A DNA stretch of 64,000 bases from Acanthosoma haemorrhoidale (Eukaryota > Arthropoda > Insecta > Hemiptera > Acanthosomatidae). Below are positions 36,876-51,629 of the stretch, piece after piece. The stretch is from the NCBI GenBank assembly GCA_930367205.1, contig OV884015.1, forward strand, positions 744,001 through 808,000. The letters are read 5' to 3'. How positions within the stretch are numbered: the first letter of the stretch is position 1; every line of letters starts with the position of its first letter. The position numbers and the translations under genes were made by a program. Below the pieces are notes generated by a model that saw only the letters and a program-made list of their open reading frames with translations, was not told where the DNA came from and searched no databases.

Positions 36876-37278
36876 TATGATTATGTTCTCCTGATACGAA
36901 AACAAGGAAAATATCGTCAAAAAGTCGAATTTTTCGTAAAATGCGTATTTCATAGCTAGTACGTTAGCTCCTGCCCCATTATGTTCTCCTGATACCAAAA
37001 CAAGGAAAATATCGTCGAAAACTCAAATTTTTACAAAAATGCGTATTTCTTAGCTAGTACGTTAGCTCCTGCCTCATTATGTTCTCCTGATACCAAAACA
37101 AGGAAAATGTCATCAAAAAGTTAAATTTTTACATATAAGAGTATTTTATAGCTGGTACGTTAGCTCCTGAACAATTATGATTTCCTCATACCAAAACAAG
37201 AAAAATATCGTCAAAAAGTAGAATTTTACAAAAATGCGTATTTCATAGCTGGTACAAAAATTCCTGCCCTATTATGTT
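36876..37278. repeat. SatA block A9 (about 4 monomers), non-standard start
   Basis: It enters SatA at the ATTATGTTCTCC position and not at the usual TTGTACGTTAGCTCTTGCC, so the block-start units are absent. The rest follows the ordinary terminal series. This junction is a deletion or unequal exchange unique in the window. Confidence 0.92.
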
Positions 37279-39685
37279 AACTCGTAGCTTTGATCATACG
37301 ATCGTATCACGTGATACAATTAGTGCCAATGATGCGGTACACTATCATAATTGACATCATTTGATGTTATATTCACTCGTAACATTCATCATACGATCGT
37401 ATCACGTGATACAATGAGTGCTAATGATAGGGTACATTATCATATTCGACATCATTTGATGTTATATTTACTCGTAATTTTAATCATACGATCGTATCAC
37501 GTGAAACAATAAGTGCTAATGATACACTATACAGTTATATTTAGCATCATTTGATTTTATATTCACTCGTGACTTCAATCATACGATAGTATCACGTGAT
37601 ATAATGAGTGCCAATGATGCGGTACACTATCATAATCGACATCATTTGATGTCATATTCACCTGTAACTTTAATCATACGATCGTATCACGTGAAACAAT
37701 GAGTGCTAATGATACATTATACAATCATATTCAACATCATTTGATGTTATCTTCACTCGTAACTTTAATCATACGATCGTATCACGTGATACAATGTGTG
37801 CTAATGATGCGGTACACTATCATAATCGACATCATTTGATGTTATATTCATTCGTGACTTCAATCATACGATCGTATCACGTGATACTATGTGTGCCAAT
37901 GGTACGGTACACTGTCATAATCGACATCATTTGATTTTATATTCACTCGTGACTTCAATCATACGATAGTATCACGTGATATAATGAGTGCCAATGATAA
38001 GGTACACTATCATAATCGACATCATTTGATGTTAAATTCACTCGTAACTTTCATCATACGATCGTATCTCGTGATACAATGAGTGTCAATGCTACACTAT
38101 ACAATCATATTTAGCATTATTTGATGTTATATTCACTCGTGACTTCAATCATACGATCACATCACATGATACAATAAGTGCTAATGATATGGTGCGCTAT
38201 CATATACGACATCAATTGATATTATATTCACCTGTAACTTTAATCATACGATCGTATCACGTGAAACAATGAGTGCTAATGATACATTATACAATTAAAT
38301 TCAACATCATTTGATGTTATATTCACTCGTGACTTCAATCATACGATCGTATCTCGTGATACAATGAGTGTCAATGCTACACTATACAATCATATTTAGC
38401 ATTATTTGATGTTATATTCACTCGTGACTTCAATCATACGATAGTATCACGTGATATAATGAGTGCCAATGATGCGGTACACTATTATAATCGACATCAT
38501 TTGATGTTATATTCACTTGTAACTTTAATCATACGATCGCATCACATAATACAATAAGTGCTAATGATATAGTGCACTATTATATTCAACATCATTTATT
38601 AGTATCTCCAATCGTAACTTTAATCATACGATCGTATCACGTGAAACAATAAGTGCTAATGATACATTATACAATCCTATTCGACATCATTTGATGTTAT
38701 ATTCACTCGTAACTTTCATCATACGATCGTATCACGTGATATAATGAGTGCCAATGATGTGGTACACTATCATAATCGACATCATTTTATAGTATATTCA
38801 CTCGTGACTTCAATCATACGATCGTATCTCGTGATACAATGAGTGTCAATGCTACACTATACAATCATATTTAGCATTATTTGATGTTATATTCACTCGT
38901 GACTTCAATCATACGATCGTATCACGTGATACAACGAGTGCTTATGATACGCAACACTATCATAATTGACATCATTTGATATTATATTCACTCGTGACTT
39001 CAATCATACGATCGTATCACGTGATATAATGAGTGCCAACGATGTGGTACACTATCATAATCGACATCATTTTATAGTATATTCACGCGAAATTTTAATC
39101 ATACGATCGTATCACGTGATTGAATGAGTGCCAATGATATGGCACACAATCATATACGACATCAATTGATATTATATTCACCTGTAACTTTAATCATACG
39201 ATCGTATTACGTGAAACAATGAGTGCTAATGATACATTATACAATCATATCCAACATCATTTGATGTTATATTCACTCGTGACTTCAATCATATGATAGT
39301 ATCACGTGATATAATGATTGCCAATGATGCGGTTCATTATCATATTCGAAATCATTTGATGTTATATTCACTCGTAACTTCAATCATACAATCGTATCAT
39401 GTGATACAATGTGTGCTAATGATGCGGCACACTATCATAAATGACATCATTTGATGTTATATTCATTCATGACTTCAATCATACGATCGTATCACGTGAT
39501 ACAATGAGTGCCAATGATACAGTACACTGTCATAATCGACATTATTTAATAGTATATTCACTGTAACTTCAATCATACGATTGTATCACGTGATACAATA
39601 AGTGCAAATGATACGGCACACTATCATATTTGACATCATTTGATGTCATATTCACTCGTAACTTTGATCATACGATCGTATGATC
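37279..39685. repeat. SatB block B9 (about 25 monomers)
   Basis: Near 37891-37990 it carries rare variants (CTATGTGTGCCAATGG, then TTGATTTTATATTC and a TAGTATCACG monomer) and at 38291 ACAATTAAATTC. All are shared with 62994-63400 at an offset of 25,103 bp. It also has the CACGCGAAATTTT monomer of B5-B7. It ends with the standard palindrome. Confidence 0.94.
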
Positions 39686-40493
39686 TTGTACGTTAGCTCT
39701 TGCCCCTTTATGTTCTCCTGATACCAAAACAAAGAAAACATTTTAAAAAAGTTGAATTTTTACAAAAATGCGTATTTCATAGCTTGTACGTTAGCACCTG
39801 CCCCATTATGTTCTCCTGATACCAAAACAAGAAAAATGACGTCAAAAAGTCGAATTTTTACAAAAATGCGTATTTAGAGCTAGTACGTTAGCTCCTGTCC
39901 CATTATGTTCTCCTGAAACCAAAACAAAGAAAATATCGTCCAAAAGTCAAATTTTTCAAAAATGCGTATTTCATAGCTAGTACGTTAGCTCCTGCCCCAT
40001 TATGTTCTCCTGATACGAAAACCAGGAAAATATCGTCAAAAAGTCAAATTAAAAAAAAATAGGTATCTCATAGCTGGTACGTTAGCTCCTGTCCCATTAT
40101 GTTCTCCTGATACCAAAACAAAGAAAATATCGTCTAAAATTCAAATTTTTACAAAAATGCGTTTTTTGTAGCTGGAACGTTAGCTCCTGCTCTTTTATGT
40201 TCTCCTGATACAAAATCAAGGAAAATATCGTCAAAAACTCAAATTTTTACAAAAATGCGTATTTCATAGCTGGTACGTTAGCTCCTGCCCCATTATGTTC
40301 TCCTGATACGAAAACAAGGAAAATATCGTCGAAAACTCAAATTTTTACATATAAGAGTATTTTATAGCTGGTACGTTAGCTCCTGAACAATTATGATTTC
40401 CTCATAACAAAACAAGTAAATATCGTCAAGAAGTATAATTTTACAAAAATGCGTATTTCATAGCTGGTACAATAATTCCTGCCCTATTATGTT
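39686..40493. repeat. SatA block A10 (about 8 monomers)
   Basis: It contains units with long A runs (AAGTCAAATT followed by eight or more A, near 40040) and AGGTATCTCATAGC. The terminal unit reads GGTACAATAATTCC, a form otherwise found in A12 and, as AGTACAATAATTCC, in A13. Confidence 0.93.
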
Positions 40494-40621
40494 AACTCGT
40501 AGCTTTGATCATACGATCGTATCACGTGATACAATTAGTGCCAATGATACGGCACACTATCATATTTGACATCATTTGATGTCATATTCACTCGTAACTT
40601 TGATCATAAGATCGTATGATC
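40494..40621. repeat. SatB block B10, collapsed to about one monomer
   Basis: It begins as a block-start monomer (GTATCACGTGATACAATTAGTGCCAATGAT by position) and continues without a break as the block-end monomer (ACGGCACACTATCATATTTGAC, then TTGATGTCATATTC). It closes in an imperfect palindrome with CATAAG for CATACG. Length is 128 bp, about 95 plus the constant 33-bp phase remainder. The simplest reading is in-register exchange between the first and last monomers of a longer B block. Confidence 0.9.
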
Positions 40622-42014
40622 TTGTACGTTAGCTCTTGCCCCTTTATGTTCTCCTGATACCAAAACAAAGAAAACATTTTAAAAAAGTTGAATTTTTACA
40701 AAAATGCGTATTTTATAGCTTGTACGTTAGCACCTGCCCCATTATGTTCTCCTAATACCAAAACAAGAAAAATGACGTCAAAAAGTCGAATTTTTACAAA
40801 AATGCGTATTTAGAGCTAGTACGTTAGCTCCTGTCCCATTATGTTTTCCTGATACCAAAACAAAGAAAATATCGTCCAAAAGTCAAATTTTTACAAAAAT
40901 GCGTATTTAGAGCTAGTACGTTAGCTCCTGCCCCATTATGTTCTCCTGATACGAAAACCAGGAAAATATCGTCAAAAAGTCAAATTTAAAAAAAATTAGG
41001 TATCTCATAGCTGGTACGTTAGCTCCTGTCCCATTATGTTCTCCTGATACCAAAACAAAGAAAATATCGTCTAAAATTCAAATTTTTACAAAAATACGTT
41101 TTTTGTAGCTGGAACGTTAGCTCCTGCTCTTTTATGTTCTCCTGATACGAAAACAAGGAAAATATCGTCAAAAAGTCAAATTTAAAAAAAATAGGTATCT
41201 CATAGCTGGTACGTTAGCTCCTGTCCCATTATGTTCTCCTGATACCAAAACAAAGAAAATATCGTCTAAAATTCAAATTTTTACAAAAATACGTTTTTTG
41301 TAGCTGGAACGTTAGCTCCTGCTCTTTTATGTTCTCCTGATACGAAATCAAGGAAAATATGGTCAAAAACTCAAATTTTTACAAAAATGCGTATTTCTTA
41401 GCTAGTACGTTAGCTCCTGCCCCATTATGTTCTCCTGATACGAAAACCAGGAAAATATCGTCAAAAAGTCGAATTTTTAAAAAATGCGTATTTCATAGCT
41501 AGTACGTCAGCTCCTGCCCCATTATGTCCTCCTGATACGAAAACAAGGAAAATATCGTCAAAAAGTCAAATTAAAAAAAAATAGGTATCTCATAGCTGGT
41601 ACGTTAGCTCCTGTCCCATTATGTTCTCCTGATACCAAATCAAGGAAAATATCGTCAAAAAGTCGAATTTTTAAAAAATGGGTATTTCATAGCTGGAACG
41701 TTAGCTCCTGCTCTTTTATGTTCTCCTGATACGAAATCAAGGAAAATATCGTCAAAAAGTCGAATTTTTCGAAAATGCGTATTTCTTAGCTAGTACGTTA
41801 GCTCTTGCCTTATTATATTCTCCTGATACCAAAACAAGGAAAATGTCATCAAAAAGTTAAATTTTTACATATAAGAGTATTTTATAGCTGGTACGTTAGC
41901 TCCTGAACAATTATGATTTCCTCATACCAAAACAAGAAAAATATCGTCAAAAAGTAGAATTTTACAAAAATGCGTATTTCATAGCTGGTACAAAAATTCC
42001 TGCCCTATTATGTT
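40622..42014. repeat. SatA block A11 (about 14 monomers)
   Basis: It has an internal dimer: the pair of units with AGGTATCTCATAGCTGG and TACGTTTTTTGTAGCTGG is present at about 41000-41145 and again about 195 bp later. It includes single-base oddities such as ATGTCCTCC at 41525. It ends with the usual terminal units and GGTACAAAAATTCC. Confidence 0.93.
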
Positions 42015-45000
42015 AACTCGTAGCTTTGATCATACGATCGTATCACGTGATACAATTAGTGCCAATGATGCGGTACACTATCATAATTGACATCATTTGA
42101 TGTTATATTCACTCGTAACATTCATCATACGATCGTATCACGTGATACAATGAGTGCTAATGATAGGGTACATTATCATATTCGACATCATTTGATGTTA
42201 TATTTACTCGTAATTTTAATCATACGATCGTATCACGTGAAACAATGAGTGCTAATGATACACTATACAGTTATATTTAGCATCATTTGATTTTATATTC
42301 ACTCGTGACTTCAATCATACGATAGTATCACGTGATATAATGAGTGCCAATGATGCGGTACACTATCATAATCGACATCATTTGATGTCATATTCACCTG
42401 TAACTTTATTCATACGATCGTATCACGTGAAACAATGAGTGCTAATGATACATTATACAATCATATTCAACATCATTTGATGTTATCTTCACTCGTAACT
42501 TTAATCATACGATCGTATCACGTGATACAATGTGTGCTAATGATGCGGTACACTATCATAATCGACATCATTTGATGTTATATTCACTCGTAACTTTCAT
42601 CATACGATCGTATCACGTGATACAATGAGTGCTAATGATACGGTACATTATCATATTCGACATCATTTGATGTTATATTTACTCGTAATTTTAATCATAC
42701 GATCGTATCACGTGAAACAATGAGTGCTAATGATACACTATACAGTCATATTTAGCATCATTTGATGTTATATTCACTCGTGACTTCAATCATACGATAG
42801 TATCACGTGATATAATGAGTGCCAATGATGCGGTACACTATCATAATCGACATCATTTGATGTTTTATTCACCTGTAACTTTAATCATACGATCGTATCA
42901 CGTGAAACAATGAGTGCTAATGATACATTATACAATCATATTCAACATCTTTTGATGTTATATTTACTCGTAACTTTAATCATACGATCGTATCACGTGA
43001 AACAATGAGTGCTAATGATACACTATACAATCATATTTAGCATCATTTGATGTTATATTCACTCGTGACTTCAATCATACGATAGTATCACGTGATATAA
43101 TGAGTGCCAATGATGCGGTACACTATCATAATCGACATCATTTGATGTTATATTTACTCGTAATTTTAATCATACGATCGTATCACGTGAAACAAGGAGT
43201 GCTAATGATACATTATACAATCATATTCAACATTATTTGATGTTATATTCACTCGTGACTTCAATCATACGATCGTGTCACGTGATATATTGAGTGCCAA
43301 TGATGCGGTACACTATCATAATCGACATCATTTGATGTTATATTCACCTGTAACTTTAATCATACGATCGTATCACGTGAAACAATGAGTGCTAATGATA
43401 CATTATACAATCATATTCAACATCATTTGATGTTATCTTCACTCGTAACTTTAATCATATGATCGTATCACGTGATACAATGTGTGCTAATGATGCGGTA
43501 CACTATCATAATCGACATCATTTGATGTTATATTCATTCGTGACTTCAATCATACGATCGTATCACGTGATACTATGAGTGCCAATGGTACGGTACACTG
43601 TCATAATAGACATCATTTGATGTTATATTCACCTGTAACTTTAATCATACGATCGTATCACGTGAAACAATGAGTGCCAATGATAAGGTACACTATCATA
43701 ATCGACATCATTTGATGTTAAATTCACTCGTAACTTTCATCATACGATCGTATCTCGTGATACAATGAGTGTCAATGCTACACTATACAATCATATTTAG
43801 CATTATTTGATGTTATATTCACTCGTGACTTCAATCATACGATCACATCACATGATACAATAAGTGCTAATGATATGGTGCGCTATCATATACGACATCA
43901 ATTGATATTATATTCACCTGTAACTTTAATCATACGATCGTATCACGTGAAGCAATGAGTGCTAATGATACATTATACAATCATATTCAACATCATTTGA
44001 TGTTATATTCACTCGTGACTTCAATCATACGATCGTATCTCGTGATACAATGAGTGTCAATGCTACACTATACAATCATATTTAGCATTATTTGATGTTA
44101 TATTCACTCGTGACTTCAATCATACGATAGTATCACGTGATATAATGAGTGCCAATGATGCGGTACACTATCATAATCGACATCATTTGATGTTATATTC
44201 ACTTGTAACTTTAATCATACGATCGCATCACATGATACAATAAGTGCTAATGATATGGTGCACTATTATATTCAACATCATTTATGAGTATCTCCAATCG
44301 TAACTTTAATCATACGATCGTATCACGTGAAACAATAAGTGCTAATGATACATTATACAATCCTATTCGACATCATTTGATGTTATATTCACTCGTAACT
44401 TTCATCATACGATCGTATCACGTGATACAATGAGTGCTTATGATACGCAACACTATCATAATTAACATCATTTGATATTATATTCACTCGTGACTTCAAT
44501 CATACGATCGTATCACGTGATATAATGAGTGCCAATGATGTGGTACACTATCATAATCGACATCATTTTATAGTATATTCACTCGTGACTTTAATCATAC
44601 GATCGTATCACGTGAAACAATGAGTGCTAATGATACATTATACAATCATATTCAACATCATTTGATGTTATATTCACTCGTGACTTCAATCATACGATCG
44701 TATCTCGTGATACAATGAGTGTCAATGCTACACTATACAATCATATTTAGCATTATTTGATGTTTTATTCACTCGTGACTTCAATCATACGATAGTATCA
44801 CGTGATATAATGAGTGCCAATGATGCGGTACACTATTATAATCGACATCATTTGATGTTATATTCACTTGTAACTTTAATCATACGATCGCATCACATGA
44901 TACAATAAGTGCTAATGATATGGTGCACTATTATATTCAACATCATTTATTAGTATCTCCAATCGTAACTTTAATCATACGATCGTATCACGTGATACAA

Positions 45001-48000
45001 TGTGTGCTAATGATGCGGTACACTATCATAATCGACATCATTTGATGTTATATTCATTCGTGACTTCAATCATACGATCGTATCACGTGATACTATGAGT
45101 GCCAATGGTACGGTACACTGTCATAATCGACATCATTTGATGTTATATTCACCTGTAACTTTAATCATACGATCGTATCACGTGAAACAATGAGTGCCAA
45201 TGATAAGGTACACTATCATAATCGACATCATTTGATGTTAAATTCACTCGTAACTTTCATCATACGATCGTATCTCGTGATACAATGAGTGTCAATGCTA
45301 CACTATACAATCATATTTAGCATTATTTGATGTTATATTCACTCGTGACTTCAATCATACGATCACATCACATGATACAATAAGTGCTAATGATATGGTG
45401 CGCTATCATATACGACATCAATTGATATTATATTCACCTGTAACTTTAATCATACGATCGTATCACGTGAAACAATAAGTGCTAATGATACATTATACAA
45501 TCAAATTCAACATCATTTGATGTTATATTCACTCGTGACTTCAATCATACGATCGTATCTCGTGATACAATGAGTGTCAATGCTACACTATACAATCATA
45601 TTTAGCATTATTTGATGTTATATTCACTCGTGACTTCAATCATACGATAGTATCACGTGATATAATGAGTGCCAATGATGCGGTACACTATTAAAATCGA
45701 CATCATTTGATGTTATATTCACTTGTAACTTTAATCATACGATCGCATCACATAATACAATAAGTGCTAATGATATAGTGCACTATTATATTCAACATCA
45801 TTTATTAGTATCTCCAATCGTAACTTTAATCATACGATCGTATCACGTGTAACAATAAGTGCTAATGATACATTATACAATCCTATTCGACATCATTTGA
45901 TGTTATATTCACTCGTAACTTTCATCATACGATCGTATCACGTGATATAATGAGTGCCAATGATGTGGTACACTATCATAATCGACATCATTTTATAGTA
46001 TATTCACTCGTGACTTCAATCATACGATCGTATCTCGTGATACAATGAGTGTCAATGCTACACTATACAATCATATTTAGCATTATTTGATGTTATATTC
46101 ACTCGTGACTTCAATCATACGATCACATCACATGATACAATAAGTGCTAATGATATGGTGCGCTATCATATACGACATCAATTGATATTATATTCACCTG
46201 TAACTTTAATCATACGATCGTATCACGTGAAACAATAAGTGCTAATGATACATTATACAATCAAATTCAACATCATTTGATGTTATATTCACTCGTGACT
46301 TCAATCATACGATCGTATCTCGTGATACAATGAGTGTCAATGCTACACTATACAATCATATTTAGCATTATTTGATGTTATATTCACTCGTGACTTCAAT
46401 CATACGATAGTATCACGTGATATAATGAGTGCCAATGATGCGGTACACTATTAAAATCGACATCATTTGATGTTATATTCACTTGTAACTTTAATCATAC
46501 GATCGCATCACATAATACAATAAGTGCTAATGATATAGTGCACTATTATATTCAACATCATTTATTAGTATCTCCAATCGTAACTTTAATCATACGATCG
46601 TATCACGTGAAACAATAAGTGCTAATGATACATTATACAATCCTATTCGACATCATTAGATGTTATATTCACTCGTAACTTTCATCATACGATCGTATCA
46701 CGTGATATAATGAGTGCCAATGATGTGGTACACTATCATAATCGACATCATTTTATAGTATATTCACTCGTGACTTCAATCATACGATCGTATCTCGTGA
46801 TACAATGAGTGTCAATGCTACACTATACAATCATATTTAGCATTATTTGATGTTATATTCACTCGTGACTTCAATCATACGATCACATCACATGATACAA
46901 TAAGTGCTAATGATATGGTGCGCTATCATATACGACATCAATTGATATTATATTCACCTGTAACTTTAATCATACGATCGTATCACGTGAAACAATGAGT
47001 GCTAATGATACATTATACAATCATATTCAACATCATTTGATGTTATATTCACTCGTGACTTCAATCATACGATCGTATCTCGTGATACAATGAGTGTCAA
47101 TGCTACACTATACAATCATATTTAGCATTATTTGATGTTATATTCACTCGTGACTTCAATCATACGATAGTATCACGTGATATAATGAGTGCCAATGATG
47201 CGGTACACTATCATAATCGACATCATTTGATGTTATATTCACTTGTAACTTTAATCATACGATCGCATCACATGATACAATAAGTGCTAATGATATGGTG
47301 CACTATTATATTCAACATCATTTATGAGTATCTCCAATCGTAACTTTAATCATACGATCGTATCACGTGAAACAATAAGTGCTAATGATACATTATACAA
47401 TCCTATTCGACATCATTTGATGTTATATTCACTCGTAACTTTCATCATACGATCGTATCACGTGATACAATGAGTGCTTATGATACGCAACACTATCATA
47501 ATTAACATCATTTGATATTATATTCACTCGTGACTTCAATCATACGATCGTATCACGTGATATAATGAGTGCCAATGATGTGGTACACTATCATAATCGA
47601 CATCATTTTATAGTATATTCACTCGTGACTTTAATCATACGATCGTATCACGTGAAACAATGAGTGCTAATGATACATTATACAATCATATTCAACATCA
47701 TTTGATGTTATATTCACTCGTGACTTCAATCATACGATCGTATCTCGTGATACAATGAGTGTCAATGCTACACTATACAATCATATTTAGCATTATTTGA
47801 TGTTTTATTCACTCGTGACTTCAATCATACGATAGTATCACGTGATATAATGAGTGCCAATGATGCGGTACACTATTATAATCGACATCATTTGATGTTA
47901 TATTCACTTGTAACTTTAATCATACGATCGCATCACATGATACAATAAGTGCTAATGATATGGTGCACTATTATATTCAACATCATTTATTAGTATCTCC

Positions 48001-49742
48001 AATCGTAACTTTAATCATACGATCGTATCACGTGATACAATGTGTGCTAATGATGCGGTACACTATCATAATCGACATCATTTGATGTTATATTCATTCG
48101 TGACTTCAATCATACGATCGTATCACGTGATACTATGAGTGCCAATGGTACGGTACACTGTCATAATCGACATCATTTGATGTTATATTCACCTGTAACT
48201 TTAATCATACGATCGTATCACGTGAAACAATGAGTGCCAATGATAAGGTACACTATCATAATCGACATCATTTGATGTTAAATTCACTCGTAACTTTCAT
48301 CATACGATCGTATCTCGTGATACAATGAGTGTCAATGCTACACTATACAATCATATTTAGCATTATTTGATGTTATATTCACTCGTGACTTCAATCATAC
48401 GATCACATCACATGATACAATAAGTGCTAATGATATGGTGCGCTATCATATACGACATCAATTGATATTATATTCACCTGTAACTTTAATCATACGATCG
48501 TATCACGTGAAACAATAAGTGCTAATGATACATTATACAATCAAATTCAACATCATTTGATGTTATATTCACTCGTGACTTCAATCATACGATCGTATCT
48601 CGTGATACAATGAGTGTCAATGCTACACTATACAATCATATTTAGCATTATTTGATGTTATATTCACTCGTGACTTCAATCATACGATAGTATCACGTGA
48701 TATAATGAGTGCCAATGATGCGGTACACTATTAAAATCGACATCATTTGATGTTATATTCACTTGTAACTTTAATCATACGATCGCATCACATAATACAA
48801 TAAGTGCTAATGATATAGTGCACTATTATATTCAACATCATTTATTAGTATCTCCAATCGTAACTTTAATCATACGATCGTATCACGTGAAACAATAAGT
48901 GCTAATGATACATTATACAATCCTATTCGACATCATTTGATGTTATATTCACTCGTAACTTTCATCATACGATCGTATCACGTGATATAATGAGTGCCAA
49001 TGATGTGGTACACTATCATAATCGACATCATTTTATAGTATATTCACTCGTGACTTCAATCATACGATCGTATCTCGTGATACAATGAGTGTCAATGCTA
49101 CACTATACAATCATATTTAGCATTATTTGATGTTATATTCACTCGTGACTTCAATCATACGATCACATCACATGATACAATAAGTGCTAATGATATGGTG
49201 CGCTATCATATACGACATCAATTGATATTATATTCACCTGTAACTTTAATCATACGATCGTATCACGTGAAACAATGAGTGCTAATGATACATTATACAA
49301 TCATATCCAACATCATTTGATGTTATATTCACTCGTGACTTCAATCATATGATAGTATCACGTGATATAATGATTGCCAATGATGCGGTTCATTATCATA
49401 TTCGAAATCATTTGATGTTATCTTCACTCGTAACTTTCATCATACGATCGTATCACGTGATACAATAAGTGCAAATGATACGGCACACTATCTTATTCGA
49501 CATTATTTGATGTTATATTCACTCGTAACTTGAATCATACGATCGTATCACGTGATACAATAAGTTTAAATGATACGGTAAACAATCATATTCGACATCA
49601 TTTGATGTTATATCCATCTCAAACTTTCATCATACGATCGTATCACGTGATACAATAAGTGCAAATGATACGGCACACTATTATATTTGACATCATTTGA
49701 TGTCATATTCACTCGTAACATTATTCATACGATCGTATGATC
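42015..49742. repeat. SatB block B11 (about 81 monomers), internally duplicated
   Basis: It is the longest SatB block. About 43738-46236 is repeated at 46778-49276, an offset of 3,040 bp or 32 monomers, with shared marks TTTATGAGTATC (44281/47321), TGTTTTATTC (44761/47801) and ATTAAAATCG (45691/48731). Within the first copy a 760-bp (8-monomer) piece at about 45261-46020 is duplicated at 46021-46780. The last monomers (49430-49740) are diverged (AATAAGTTTAAATG; TATCCATCTCAAAC) and end in a 16-bp palindrome followed by TTTAACG. Confidence 0.94.
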
Positions 49743-50551
49743 TTTAACGTTAGCTCTTGCCCTATTATGTTCTCCTGATACCAAAACAAAGAAAACATCT
49801 TTAAAAAGTCGAATTTTAACAAAAATGCGTATTTCATAGCTTGTACGTTAGCACCTGCCCCATTATGTTCTCCTGATACCAAAACAAGAAAAATATCGTC
49901 AAAAAGTCGAATTTTTACAAAAATGCGTATTTAGAGCTAGTACATTAGCTCCAGTCCCATTATGTTCTCCTGATACCAAAACAAGGAAAATATCGTCCAA
50001 AAGTCAAATTTTTACAAAAATGCGTATTTCATAGCTGGTACGTTAGCTCCTGCCCTATTATGTTCTCCTGATACGAAAACGAGAAAAATATCGTCAAAAA
50101 GTTGAATTTTTCAAAAATGCGTATTTCATAGCTAGTACGTTAGCTCCTGCCCCATTATGTTCTCCTGATACGAAAACCAGGAAAATATCGTCAAAAAGTC
50201 GATTTTTAAAAAAATGCGTATTTCATAGCTAGTACGGCAGCTCCTGCCCCATTATGTTCTCCTGATACCAAAACAAAGAAAATATCGTCTAAAATTCAAA
50301 TTTTTACAAAAATGCGTTTTTTGTAGCTGGAACGTTAGCTCCTGCTCTTTTATGTTCTCCTGATACCAAAACAAAGAGAATGTCATCAAAAAGTTAAATT
50401 TTTTTAAAAAAGAGTTTTTTATAGCTGGTACGTTAGCTTCTGAACAATTATGATTTCCTCATACCAAAACAAGAAAAATATCGTCAAAAAGTCGAATTTT
50501 AAAAAAATGCGTATTTTATAGCTGGTACAATAATTCCTGCCCTATTATGTT
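49743..50551. repeat. SatA block A12 (about 8 monomers), diverged
   Basis: Its units carry changes rare elsewhere: TACATTAGCTCCAG, CGAAAACGAGAAAAAT, TACGGCAGCTCC and TTTAAAAAAGAGTTTTTTATAG by position. These mark 49.4-53.3 kb as an older or differently homogenised subregion. Confidence 0.93.
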
Positions 50552-51629
50552 AACTCGTAGCTTTGATCATACGATCGTATCACGTAATAAAATGAGTGCT
50601 AATGATACATTATACAATCATATTCAACATCATTTGATGTTATCTTCACTCGTAACTTTCATCATACGATCGTATCACGTGATACAATGAGTGCCAATGA
50701 TACGGTACACTATCATATTCGACATCATTTGATGTTATATTCACTCGTGGCTTCAATCATACGATCGTATCACGTGATATAATGAGTGGCAATGATGCGG
50801 TACACTATCATATTCCACATGATTTGATGTTATGTTTACTCGTAACTTTAATCATACGATCGTATCACGTGATTGAATGAGTGCTAATGATATGGTACAC
50901 AATCAAATTTGACATTATTTGGTGTTATATTCACTCGTAACTTGAATCACACGATCGTATCACGTGATACAATGAGTTCAAATGATACGGTACACAACCA
51001 TATTCGACATCATTTGATGTTATGTTCACTCGTAACTTGAATCATACGATTGTATCACGTGATACCATGAGTGCTAATGATTAGGCACACAATCATATTC
51101 GACATATTTTGATGTTATGTTCACGCGAAACTTTAATCATATGATCGTATCACGTGATTGAATGAGTGCCAATGATATGGCACACAATCATATTCGACAT
51201 CATTTGATGTTATATTCACTCGTACTATGAATCATATGATCGTATCACGTGATACCATGAGTGCTAATGATACAGCACACAATCTTATTCGACATTATTT
51301 GATGTTATATTCACTCGTAACTTGAATCATACGATCGTATCACGTGATACAATAAGTTTAAATGATACGGTAAACAATCATATTCGACATCATTTGATGT
51401 TATATCCATCTCAAACTTTAATCATACGATCGTATCACGTGAAACAATGAGTGCTAATGATACATTATACAATCCTATTCAAAATCATTTGATGTTATCT
51501 TCACTCGTAACTTTCATCATACGATCGTATCACGTGATACAATAAGTGCAAATGATACGGCACACTATCATATTTGACATCATTTGATGTCATATTCACT
51601 CGTAAATTTATTCATACGATCGTATGATC
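50552..51629. repeat. SatB block B12 (about 11 monomers), diverged
   Basis: These monomers depart most from the consensus: CGTAATAAAATGAG at the start, AATGAGTTCAAATG, TTCACGCGAAACTTTAATC, GATACCATGAGTGC, and GATTAGGCACAC. CACGTG is nevertheless kept in nearly all of them. The block ends with the 16-bp palindrome (51612-51627) and TTTAACG, as in B11. Confidence 0.93.
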
